From Cymbomonas tetramitiformis (lineage: Eukaryota > Chlorophyta > Pyramimonadophyceae > Pyramimonadales > Pyramimonadaceae), in NCBI GenBank assembly GCA_001247695.2, contig LGRX02034765.1:1-64000 (forward strand): a stretch of DNA of 64,000 nt. Direction: 5' to 3'. The translations under genes were made by a program, and so were the position numbers. The notes beneath the pieces are model-generated. The model was not told the DNA's origin, did not search any database, and saw only the letters and a list, made by a program, of their open reading frames with translations. Positions 31,496-41,799 of this stretch are shown here, piece after piece; the stretch's first letter is position 1, and every line of letters begins with the position of its first letter.

Positions 31496-34169
31496 ATGGA
31501 AACAATGGCTACCGAAGGTGATATCGAATGGGCTAGTCCCGGTAATTTGAATAATATATATCACGACGATACCGAGGAGGAGGAGGAGGACGAGGAACAC
31601 GTGACTATGAAGAAACGTATTCGAAAGAACCTTATAGATGAGGAAAGTTGGGTATATATATATGCTAGTGTGACCTCGGAAGATCAGTGCCGTGACAAAA
31701 TAAGAGCCCTTTGCCCCGAGGGATTTTGCCGAGCCACCACACCCTATACTTCCAAAAAACATGGCGACATTACAACCACCTACCGTTGTTCTAAGAAACT
31801 CGCCCACCACTATGAACTCAGTTTCAAGATTAGAAGTAGGGTTTGCAGTGACGGCATCGAGAGGTTTTCCTTAAGTCAAAAGGGTGCACATACTCACGGG
31901 GAGTTCTATGGCAAGCAACTGGATCCTAAAGTTAAGGAAAAGGTGGTCAACCTCATCTTGGACCGTAAGCAACCGAGACAAATATGGGAAGCACTTCAAA
32001 AAGATCCTAAGATGCCGGCAACCAGCTACAAAACTGTCAAGGCGTTCGTGAAAAATCATCGTGGGGGACTATTAGCGGAGTTCGATATCAAAACCTACTC
32101 AGATCTAAAGGAGGTTGCCCTGAGCCACAATCTATTGTTTTTGCATCGTGCCGACGCTTCTACTAACGGCCATACCGCCGGCATCCTTGCGTTTTTCGAC
32201 AACGACATCCTTTCCGCCGACGGCTTCACCCGTTGTGATCGCTTTCCTGCGTCCACCACGTTGCCCCCTCTTCCACATGAAGCCGAGGGCTTGCTAGAGT
32301 TGCTTGGCAAATGGAAGAAGTCCAAATGGAATGAAACCGCTACCACTATGCAGCAGGCTCTCAACGAAAATATTCGGACTATCGGCAACAATGCTTCCGC
32401 CCCCTTTTTTCTTGACCTACTCAAGAATCTACTTGGGGCAAGTGGGTGGAATTTCAAGAAGAATGCTTTTCACACTCGTGAACTAAACGTGCAAGGTTTC
32501 TACAAGAGTTTCAAGTTACTCATCGAGGACTACGGCGCCCAAGTGAATAGGCGACGGTTCGTGGTGCTTTCTACAACGCTCGAGAAACTAAAGCTATTCG
32601 TAGATTTCAACATGTTGCAACGCGACGATGTCTACAAACTTCTTTGGAATCAATTTCCTGTGGAGACGGGCGGTACCTCCGAGAACCGTCGGTACTCTCT
32701 AGGTTACCTCGCCGTGAAGTCTCACGAAGATGCTATCGCCAGTGAGATCGTGAACACCCTACTCGTGCACGCTATCTATCACTTGGAGGACAAACTGTGG
32801 TGCCCACGCACCTTTGGTCTTGATCACTCCTTTGCCTTTTACAACGCGAACTTGACCTTCCCTGACGTCGTCAGCTGGATGTGCCACACCTTCCACATCC
32901 CCCCCCCACCCACACGTGGCGAGTTACATCGCTGGAGAGGTCAAACTTCTGCAAGCGATATGCTATGCGCATTGCCAACGCAAGGTCAACGAGAAAAAAC
33001 ACTTCTTTCTCACGGCCGAAAACTACCAGACCTTCAAGCGTGATGTCGGACTCCTTCGACGCATGTGGGACCCTACAGCAAAGCATGGAGAAGGGGACGC
33101 TCTGGCGGACGCCGCGCTACGCTTGCTGGTCACGAAGTTTGAGGGCAAGGATGAAACTTACATTAACGAGTGGTTCGAGAACTTTTGGTGTGGTAAGTGG
33201 GGCACTTGGCGCGACGGGTCACTCCCTGCGGGCAAGCCAACCCACAACAACGGTCCTGAGTGCTATCACAACCTCGCCCAAAAGTTCCTGGCAAAGAGAA
33301 CTTGCTTGCCGTTCGGACAGTTCGTGTCCGAGGCACTCGTATTTATGCATCGCGAAAGTGTGCGTGACTCGGAAAACCCCCTTCAAGTGTACGATGCCAT
33401 CGAGCTCCATACGTGGCGCAAGGGCTTGCTCCTACTTGAAAGTCATGCCCTAGAATACACTATGAAATCTACGGCCAACGATGGTCGTATCGTGTACGTT
33501 ATGCCCTCTGAGAAGACCTACAAGTCCCTTGAAGGCATGACTGCTGTGGACAAGAAGAGGGCGCTCGCGACTCAGGCTGCACTTTACATGTCCTTGGTTA
33601 AAACTCCTACTGAGCTACCTCCAACCATTTCTTCCTTCGATGATTTTCAGGAGGCATATTTCTCTTTCAGAATTCTAGAAGAACTCGTCGTTCCCAAGGA
33701 GGCCTACTACTACTACTCTTGCTCGTGCCATGAATATTTGGTGGCTAAAGTTTGTGAGCATACCTTGGCCTTCGGTGTTTACAAGGAGAAGTTCAAGGCG
33801 CCTATCGAGCGGAATCTGGACTTGATTGGAAGGCAGCCACAAATCGGTCGCCCCCCTAAGCCACGGCATGCGTTAGTGAGACAGCCAGGTCCTGATGAAA
33901 AGGTCTCCTTGACCAACAAGAGGAAGCTTGCAAAACGTGCAAAACAGGGAGGTGATGCGAGTAACTCGCCTGAGCTAGACTTGGCGTTTGGTTCTCAACA
34001 AGCGCCTCCAACCCTGAAGTGCCAGATCTGTAAGAAAACCAGTCGTGGTGACAAGATGCTTTTGTGCGATATATGTGACAAGGGCTTTCATATTTTCTGC
34101 CTGCAGCCTGAGTTGAAAGAAGTGCCAGTAAGCGATTGGTTTTGCTCTATTTGTATGTATGCTTCCTAG
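31496..34169 (+). CDS. MULE transposase with SWIM and PHD fingers, one frameshift
   Basis: Two overlapping frames form one gene: 31496 to about 32905, then the next frame to 34169. The switch falls in a run of nine C (32899-32907), typical of slippage, so this copy is either mutated or mis-sequenced there. The N-terminus has an acidic lead and a FLYWCH/WRKY-like zinc-binding region ending KGAHTHGEF. The core has the MULE-type ICYAHCQRKVNEK block and a PTHNNGPECYHNLAQKFL block. A SWIM finger (CSCHEYLVAKVCEH, CxC...CxH) is near 33720-33765. A C-terminal PHD finger (CQICKKTSRGDKMLLCDICD...HIFCLQPE...WFCSIC) follows at about 34020-34155. The PHD finger would read histone tails and could steer insertion; that is inference. 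Apart from the frame break it looks intact. Confidence 0.85.
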
Positions 34170-34754
34170 ACACATACTGAACACTGTGATCTAGTAGCAA
34201 GCTTCCTCGAGAAATACTAAACCTTGCACTCCAGTAGCACGTTTCTACAACTACTATATTGATTGTATTTTACAACAACTCTATTTGCAGTGATATGATC
34301 GTATTTTGTGTCCTTGTGCCTATATGTATGCATACCATATATACAAAAGCATGCAATATCACATACAAAGCATACTGAACCTACGTGCAGACTCATCACA
34401 TATTTCTTGATATACATATCCTCGCCTTGTAGGAGTGCATAACATGTATTCCGGCGTGTGGTCGACACGTTGATGTATATTACTATATGATAAGATCAAC
34501 GTCTCGACCATACGTCTTGAATTGGTACTCGTACGCGTACTGTACCTGCCATACATTAATACCTCTAGGTGTGTACAGAGCGTGGTGGTCTTAGAAATAT
34601 TCGAAATATATGTATGTAGCTTCGTTCGAAAGTGAGCGCTCTAAACGTTCCGAGCGTGCAGAAATATTTTCAGCAGTGGTATTCAAGTTTATTTATGTTC
34701 TTATATTATGTCCTATGACTTGGTATGAGAGACAGTTGAGTTTCACTTTGTGCC
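34170..34754. other. spacer inside the Mutator-like element
   Basis: AT-rich with no ORF of note. It separates two plus-strand genes and should hold the terminator of the transposase and the promoter of the next gene; no specific site is recognised. Confidence 0.4.
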
Positions 34755-37169
34755 ATGCATTCAAAAGATATTGAGAAGCCATCAAAAGCCATCAGGCCTC
34801 GGAGTGATGTTCTACGTGCCTTACTGACAAGAATGCTACAAGTTGAGAGGCAAAATATTAGATGGCAAGTGAATGGCGCAAGGCCAGGATGGTTTCCAGA
34901 ACATGTGCCGTGGGACCTATCAATATTTAAAGCTCTTCCTACAAAAGGTCTAAAGGTAGACGACATAGAGTTCGTTGTAAGAGAGCTTGCAGTAGAGCGG
35001 GCGCTTGCAAGGCCCTTTAGCGATCCTTGCTTCGATTGTTTTCGCCGCGACCTTCCTTTGGACGCTACAGCTAGGAGTGGATTTATCGCTTGGCTCCAAG
35101 GCTTCTTGCCTGACGCCTTTGCTGAGCACATTCCGAAAGCTGCGCCCATTCCCCAAAAGATCACAGAGTCAGCGGCAGTTGATTTTCTTAGAAAACTTCT
35201 ATCAGCACCGTGCAATGCGCCTGCAGTTGAAGAGTTTTTCGAAACAGGACAACCTCCAGCACAGTTCCAGCAGCTTCAGAATCCAGCTCAGATTCCAGAG
35301 AACGTACGCAAGGATATGGAAGCACAGCAGAGATATATTGCAGAGTTACAGGGAGAAGTTGAAAAAAGAAGAAACGATATTCAGAAACTAGAGCAAGAAA
35401 CAGTGCAGCAGTTTGCAGACTCAGACTCAGACAACACCGAAGAGTTTGTAGGTGTTGAGATGGAATACGATGAGAATAGAGGGGTGTGGGTTCACGATGA
35501 TGGAGAAGACGACGCAAGTTCGCAGCAGACGGTGGGCACAAGCAATCAGACGCCTGATAGACCGACAGTATTTGGCAGCCAGCGTGCTTTTGGAGAGTTG
35601 GAACAAAACTTGCCCCAGCATCGTATTCGACTAAGGCCAACTAGTTACAGACCGGCAACCATACGCAGAGTGCCTCCGCGAAAAAAACCACGTTCAGACA
35701 TTCCAAGGAGCGTGAACTACAACTGGTTCAATCTCACGTACGCACTCGCCCCTAGAAACAAGAACACCGCTTTTTACCCAACCCATACTTGGCAATACGC
35801 TGCTTTGAGGTGCATTCTAGGGGAGGTTTTTAAAGGGGAAGTCATATGCGATTACTTGTGCGGCATAGACTCAAGGGTTGAGCTAGAATTCGCGAAGTTT
35901 GCACCACGACGCATAGTGTTGCGAGATGAAGCGCACGAGGATAGTAGCCGCCGGCTTGACGTTTTGCATGCGCACGTATTTCCTATGGCCGAGGGGAGTA
36001 TTTGTGTGTCTTCTCTACCTTACACGAACACCGCCGCATTTCTAGAGCGGCTTCTTTTTTGTGGCGTTAAGGTAGTGATCGTGAAACTCCTCGACTCATA
36101 CAAGCGAGTCGCAAATAGCGACTGCCGGCAAGCATTGGAAGAGTATTTGGTGCTTCGCATTTCTTTAGGCCCTGCTGCTTACCCTCCATACGAGAGCACG
36201 TTTGGGCAGCCCGAATCTTGGTTTATTTACGTCCCACCAACGCCGGACGCGGACACCGTAAAGCATCAAGTCTACAAGTCGTGCAATGAGTTTCTAGAGA
36301 GGTGTAGAGGCACACCGCAAGATGCGGAAAGAAAACATTTTCACTTGCTTCAAGTAGAAAGAAGTTTGGACGTGTTTGTGCATGTTTACCCGACACAGAA
36401 CCTCATAACTTGGGACACTCGTGAGCGGAAAATAATTAGCCGAAAGTAACTCTTTATTTATTGGACATGTTTCCTTGTTGCCTTGCCTTGTTGCTTTTGC
36501 AGGGTGATGAAGCTTTTGAAAGGTGTAGAGGAATTCCTCTACACCGTGGAGGATAGTCAGTGCACGAGGTGGCGGGATCCTACCACAGCTAAGTGTACCT
36601 GGAGGTGGCAAAGGAGCACCGGGAGGACCTGCAATGCCTTCGGTGCAGGTCTTGGGATGTTTGACACACCACACAACTTTCTAAGGGGGAAGGGTGTTTG
36701 CATGACACCCGTTTGTGATCGGAAAAGTATCCGACCGTGGTTACTGCAGGTGTACACTATGTTACACCCCGTGATGCAAATTGTAGACCCGGTTTTTGCC
36801 GAAGGGGAGCACTACTGCCTGCAGGTTGCTCGGACCGACGATCCCAATGCACACGTTGTGCGTAGGCACAAGGAAACCAAAGACATAACCCACCAATACT
36901 TGTGTGCACTTGGCAATTTTTCTGGGGCCACACTCAGGCAGCACAGTGAGGGGGGTGGGAAGCACTTTGACATGAACACGCAATGCCGCATAGTCCGTAT
37001 GGACGGGAGGATAGATCACGAGGTGGTATTCCAAAACTTCAAGGGGGTTCGTTTTGGTTTAGTGTTCTACAAAAGTTTTGACCCAAAGATCCAAGCACCG
37101 ACTCCGAAGCTACACCGGCCGAGGTATGTGTGGCCAGTAGAGGAGGAGGTGGCTTCAGATGAGGACTAG
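34755..37169 (+). CDS. methyltransferase-like / TET-JBP-like 2OG dioxygenase fusion
   Basis: Two ORFs (34755-36449 and 36483-37169) join in frame across a short intron at 36446-36502 (57 bp, AAA|GTAACT...TTTTGCAG|G), giving about 785 residues. N-terminal 190 residues unknown, then a coiled coil, then an acidic linker. Residues about 330-540 resemble a class I DNA methyltransferase: ALRCILGEVFKGEVICDYLC (motif I region), then VSSLPYTNTAAFLERLL where an (N/S)PPY catalytic motif belongs, but the first Pro is Leu. The C-terminal 220 residues resemble transposon-linked TET/JBP dioxygenases: RRHKETKDIT (an HxE where HxD is usual), LCALGNFSGATL, then RMDGRIDHEV and KGVRFGLVFYKSFD, supplying the second His and the 2-oxoglutarate Arg. 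Such enzymes oxidise 5-methylcytosine or thymine using Fe(II) and 2-oxoglutarate. Domain calls are by motif; the fusion rests on the intron, which has good splice sites and preserves the frame. Confidence 0.65.
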
Positions 37170-37254
37170 GTAGCTAAGAATCTTGTACAGAACTAACCCT
37201 AATATGTAAATACCCATACGCGTATCATAGCATGCATACCTGAAATATATGTTC

Positions 37255-37986
37255 TTAGTCCAGGAAGTGAAGGGAACTTCTTTCCATAGCTTGCCCTTTC
37301 ATATACGCAAGATAGTCGAGGTACTCGGTGCGCCAGTGAACTGTTCCGTCTGTTGTAGTTGTGTCCCAAACACACCTCCTGTAGCCAGGGTTATCGGTGC
37401 TCACGATATGGGTGCAACACGTCGAGCATAAAAAAAGTGTAGGCACTCCTTTCATAGCGACGTGCACGTCGGCACCTCGTTTGCAAAAGTGCATAGCCTT
37501 GTTACGGTCCACGAGGAGCTTAGATAGACAACAAGTAACCCGAATAAGGTCTTGAATATTATTGTATCGGGCGACTTGCTCACGGAAGAGTGTCTGGAAT
37601 AAAGGATAGTCTTGTGGTGCGATCACCCCCAAGTAGGCATAATCGGGCTCGTAACCCGAAAGAAAGTGACGTTGACACGAGCGGTTGGGGAATACGCCCA
37701 CGTTCGGCGTAAGACCTCCAGCTTTGTTCGCGTATTCCGCCCCAGGCGTATACTCAATGAAGACGTATTCGCCGTCAAAGTTTTCCACGGGACCACCGTG
37801 GGCTCTAACCTCGTCGCGAAACTCGTGCCGACACTTGGAAACACTATTTGGAGTTATGATCTTACTTTCTTTTGGCGACGGATAAAAGTCTGTAAGCTTC
37901 CCTTGGTTATACGCGGGCGTTCCATTGGTTATACGAAGGCGGAGAGACCTTCGGGGAATGCACGCTCGTTTGGGATTTCTAGGCAT
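37255..37986 (-). CDS. PIP-box protein of the Mutator-like element
   Basis: A 243-residue product starting at the ATG at 37986 (MPRNPKRACIPRRSLRLRIT); the frame stays open further up but those residues look like 5' leader. Residues about 28-35 read QGKLTDFY, an excellent match to the PCNA-interacting PIP box (QxxLxxFY), embedded in a basic, disordered N-terminus. The rest has Cys pairs (VTCCLSK, LFLCSTCC) and Trp/Tyr-rich segments with no domain I recognise. It is convergent with the fusion gene, whose stop is 86 bp away. Docking on PCNA would tie the element to replication forks or repair; that role is inferred from the motif alone. Confidence 0.6.
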   Translation of the reverse strand: MPRNPKRACIPRRSLRLRITNGTPAYNQGKLTDFYPSPKESKIITPNSVSKCRHEFRDEVRAHGGPVENFDGEYVFIEYTPGAEYANKAGGLTPNVGVFPNRSCQRHFLSGYEPDYAYLGVIAPQDYPLFQTLFREQVARYNNIQDLIRVTCCLSKLLVDRNKAMHFCKRGADVHVAMKGVPTLFLCSTCCTHIVSTDNPGYRRCVWDTTTTDGTVHWRTEYLDYLAYMKGQAMERSSLHFLD

Positions 37987-38320
37987 AATTTGAGACGAAT
38001 GAATATATATATGTATGTGAATGGAAATACGAAAGAGCAAAAGAGAGCAAGAGAGCGAGAGAATGTCCGGCGAAATGCTTCGGTTCGTTTAAATGGTCGG
38101 CATTTTGGTGGTGATGACAATCGAGCGGGAAGACATGCGACTGCGACATGACACACCCAAACTTAATCTAGAATAAGGCACTGTCATTCTTAATCTAGTT
38201 TTGGGCCCAAAGTTAATCTAGAAATAACCTTTTGCCATATTCTAAGGGCAAGGACGATATATACGCACTTGTAGGCGAAAAACATCAAAATATTGCTTAA
38301 GTGTGGCAAAACATTGAAAA

Positions 38321-38640
38321 ATGAATGCTTTTTTTTGTTTTTTCTTGATTTTTGTGGCATATGGGAGTGACCAACGCACCTTTCATGATGACGTAATTTC
38401 TCTTTGTGAGTGGGTGCTAAAGAGAGTTGGCTCGATAAGGCAGGTGGAGAAAAAAGTCAACGAAAGAAGCCGGAGGGCTGGGTTCGTTCTTGCACGAAAC
38501 CACCCTCCTACAACCAAGCTGTCAAGAGGACGGTGCGTTGTGTGCAAAAAAACATCCTGGCATAGCCCGAGGATGCTCAGAGTGTGAGGTGATTCTTTGC
38601 GATGCCAAGTGTTGGAAACGTCACCACGAAGACATATAAT
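38321..38640 (+). pseudogene. possible piggyBac-type C-terminal zinc finger remnant
   Basis: GRCVVCKKTSWH in the frame of 38321-38587 is followed, after a one-base shift near 38578, by SECEVILCDAKCWKRHHEDI and a stop. The Cys/His order (CxxC, C, C..C, HH) resembles the terminal finger of piggyBac transposases. No DDD core is visible upstream, so this is at best a relic. Confidence 0.3.
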
Positions 38641-40063
38641 AGCCCACCGATATTTTCAACAGAGCGACACACAGGGTGTGCAGGTACTGTTCACGCGATC
38701 GGCGATGAGCGAGGTTCGCGTGAGAAAACGTTGGCTCAGATGCAGAAGCAAATCGGATAGGAATCTTACAATGTACCTTGCTTTGGAGTGAACGCTTGCA
38801 ACAGTTTTTTTAGTTACCCACATACTAAGTGTAAGACATATTGCACTGCCTCCTAGCCTCATACCTCCGCCCTTATGCAGCATTCTCGCTGAAAAATGTG
38901 GTACAGAAGTGTCTGAGAACAGATGTAAGTGTAATCTGAGTGAGGGATGAGGAATCTTGGGGGAAGCACCTCAAACTTTAAAATCAGAATATGTATGTAT
39001 CTGATATGTAGGAGTTTACAACTTGTTGGGGGCATTGGGTAGCACAGAGAAGGGCACCGAAACCCTAACGCGCAGTGCCCACAACAGCTAAAATATACCA
39101 CTTTCACACCCTACTCTTAGGAAGGATAAAATCTGTTTTTCTTGGTCTAGCAAGCTACACTCGGTAATAGGATATCATTGTTACATCATATTGAGTATGT
39201 AGAATCATTTTTAGCAGATTATGATAACATAGATGAGTAGCATAACATATTTGCTACAGGAATTATCCTCTAAAGCACTTCAAAAATTCATGCAACCCGA
39301 TATTCATGCATGTATTTCTTTGTCGTTAATGGTCGGATTAATATGTTCGATAGCTCAATTTATTGGTTTAGAAGCGACGCGTAAGCCTGCGAAATTTGGT
39401 GATAAGAGCATAAGTACTTCAAAAGATATGAACCCAAACCCAAACCCTATCGAATTTACGTGTAAAATGCAGCAAATCCTTGTGGCAACTTAGGGGTTAA
39501 CTACCATCGTTTCACTGGCTCACCCCCATTTTCCACTGTTTTCATTGCCCCCCCCCGCGACCGTGATTTCCTATAACGATTTCGAGGTCCCAAATGTTGG
39601 ACGATTATTTGCTTTTTGGCATTTCACAAATAATGACCTCGCATGACATCGCCGGATGTCAGTCGCGACAGGAGCCAATGAAATCGCTGCGATCAACACA
39701 TTTGCTTTCCCAAGTTTCGATGTAGCACAAGCCTTACTTCGTTCACTCGACTGTTGATCGCCGACTTTCCTTCCATCATCAGTGATCACCGTCATTCAGG
39801 AGGGATCGTCCGATCTCACTCCCCGGATCGAGGAAATGAAGGATCACGAAGTGGCTGTTCACCTCCACGTCCAGCTTCGGAGTCCAAGTGTCGCAGGGTG
39901 TTGCTCTTAAGTCGGAAATTGGTGAAAATACTTCACTTTTCCTACCTGCCGACGATTGCTGCGTCTTTCTCCTCCGTTTCCTAACACAATTTTGATGTGA
40001 AATGAGACTTTCAGCCCCCATAAGGTGGGGGGCAGTCACACTCTCTAATCACCCCTTGCCCCG
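38641..40063. other. no recognisable gene
   Basis: Short ORFs only (for example 39233-39493 plus, with a hydrophobic segment). A run of C at 39546-39556. No repeat or RNA gene recognised. Confidence 0.4.
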
Positions 40064-41009
40064 ATGTCATTTATTTGTCGTACCTGACACATTTGTCCAT
40101 TTGCTCGATCCACCGTCTGGGGGGTTGCCATTAATCGTATCACATGTTAAATTCTTACAAACTAAACTTTGTCCAAAACTACTCATATGTTTATACTATA
40201 CTGATGTAAAATAATTGAATCCTGGGCTTACCCAAATCAATACACCGCCACCAGCACCGGCAACTTTAGATTCCATAGCTGTTCCGATATATGAATCACC
40301 CGCTGTGATCTGAGCACTATTGATTTCCCCACCTATTATGCATTTCACACGTTGGCCCTTCACATACGTATTATCTGTAGCAGCGGCATTTCTACATGTG
40401 GTGAAACCGCGTCCGATCAACACGAAACAACTCTGAGATGCAGCACTGTCTTGAATACAGACACCGATGGGTGTGCAGTTTTGGTTACTTTGAGTATACG
40501 AGTTAATATTGAATGGTTGAACTCCATTCACGGTGTTTATTCCATCATCATCAAACATGACAATTGTTGAAGCAGTAATCGTATCGGCGGTGTTATTTAC
40601 AAATGTAAACACATCCCCGGTGAATCTCAACGGGTTTGCTGGAAGGGTGGTATGAGCGTACGTTTTCGTAATGAGTGTCAAAGGTACGCCCGTTAGTGTG
40701 AGTGAGTTGGTTGAACTTGGATAAGCATAATTTAACGAGTTACTTAAAATAACAGATGCAGAATTTGATTCATCCAATTCCATGATCGAACCGGTATTTC
40801 CCACAGCCAAAACTTCACTCAATGAACCAATACTTCCATTGTTAACAGCTCCACTTCTAACTTCGTTTGATGCTGAATCGTAATACAATTGTAGACTTTC
40901 TGAACTTACATCAGGACTGACCCTGATAGGTCTGATATAACAACTATTTGCGACCCTGGCGTTCAATTCAGCCCCGCTTGCGTTCAAAACGATCGTATTA
41001 TCGGTGTTT
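40064..41009. repeat. segmental duplication, copy 2 (partner 11113-12051)
   Basis: Near-identical, same orientation as copy 1. Outside both ends the two loci are unrelated. This copy keeps more of the fibre-like gene upstream (to 41271) but loses the neighbouring gene after its first 35 or so codons. Confidence 0.9.
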
Positions 41010-41271
41010 ACCGCTCTCTGAGCAGAGTTTTGTCCTGCGAGAGCCCCAATATTGATTGCATTTTCGCCGCATGAAAACTCACCACAGTATTTCCCGATAT
41101 TCACTGCGGCATCTTTGCAGTTAACTTGAGAGCTGTCGTCCCCGATTGCCACAACAAATGAACCACAATTATTGTTGGCCGCCCCCGAGCCGATGGCAAT
41201 CGTATCATTAGAAGTTGTATTGTTTAAAGATAAGGCATTTCGGCCGATCGCTATAGAACGGTCTCAACACG
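40196..41271 (-). pseudogene. fibre-like protein with AIG repeats, copy 2
   Basis: Open in one frame from a break at about 41271 to the stop at 40196. The N-terminal part consists of SIAIGRNALSLNNTT, DTIAIGSGAANNNCGSFVVA, IGDDSSQVNCKDAAVNIGK and INIGALAGQNSAQRA units. These AIG.xAg repeats form trimeric beta-prism fibres in giant viruses, phages and adhesins. They are followed by NTIVLNASG and NSCYIRPIRV and the same C-terminal domain as copy 1. No start codon with a natural leader is present and sequence before 41271 is unrelated, so the gene is truncated. Likely derived from an algal virus. Confidence 0.65.
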
Positions 41272-41411
41272 CTATTCGATGAAAACGACATTATGGAATG
41301 TCATTTTTCACTTTAATTATAGATAGCTAAATAATTCCAAGGCGTACGAAAATAACGTATTTTCCGACGAGACGTGAGACGCACGTATAAACGCGGGTGC
41401 CGTTGAGGCTA

Positions 41412-41757
41412 ATAGATACGTACGTATGAGTGCTTAAATAAATTCTCAAGCACATGCAAGCATTCAATGTGGTAAACACGATACAAAATATGATGCGGTG
41501 ACTAATTTCATTTTGTACATGTGTTTTATTAATGTTCAGGACTAGTCGTTAGCACTGCGACCACAATCTACGCGGTATCTGCTCGGATACGTACGTATGA
41601 GTGCTTATAATAAATTCACAAGCACATGCAAGCATTCAATGTGGTAAACACGATACAAAATATGATGCGGTGACTAATTTCATTTTGTACATGTGTTTTA
41701 TTAATGTTCAGGACTAGCTGTTAGCACTGCGACCACAATCTACGCGGTATCTGCGTT
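41412..41757. repeat. 172-bp direct tandem duplication
   Basis: The segment beginning TACGTACGTATGAGTGCTTA and ending ATCTACGCGGTATCTGC occurs twice in a row (about 41417 and 41589) with only a few differences. It lies just downstream of the stop of the minus-strand methyltransferase-like gene, in its likely 3' UTR. Confidence 0.85.
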
Positions 41758-41799
41758 CATTCCAGGTTCAAGACAGGCAGTTGGCACGGCGTGCACTAT

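Larger units (their letters stand above)
31246..38236. mobile_element. 7-kb Mutator-like transposon with cargo genes
   Basis: An 11-bp direct repeat ATATTCTAAGG flanks it (31235-31245 and 38237-38247), in the size range of Mutator target duplications (9-11 bp). Imperfect terminal inverted repeats of about 100 bp lie just inside: both contain GATTAACTTTGGGCC, AAAACTAGATTAA and AATGAYAGTGCC (31246-31345 against 38135-38236). The element holds a MULE transposase (31496-34169), a methyltransferase-like/dioxygenase fusion gene (34755-37169) and a minus-strand PIP-box gene (37255-37986). Pairing of TSD and TIR makes all four genes parts of one mobile unit. Confidence 0.85.

Noticed and set aside
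36483..37169. Separate small gene starting at the first start-like codon of this ORF
   Set aside because: The bases before it are a polypyrimidine tract and TTTTGCAG acceptor; joining to the upstream ORF through a 57-bp intron keeps the frame.
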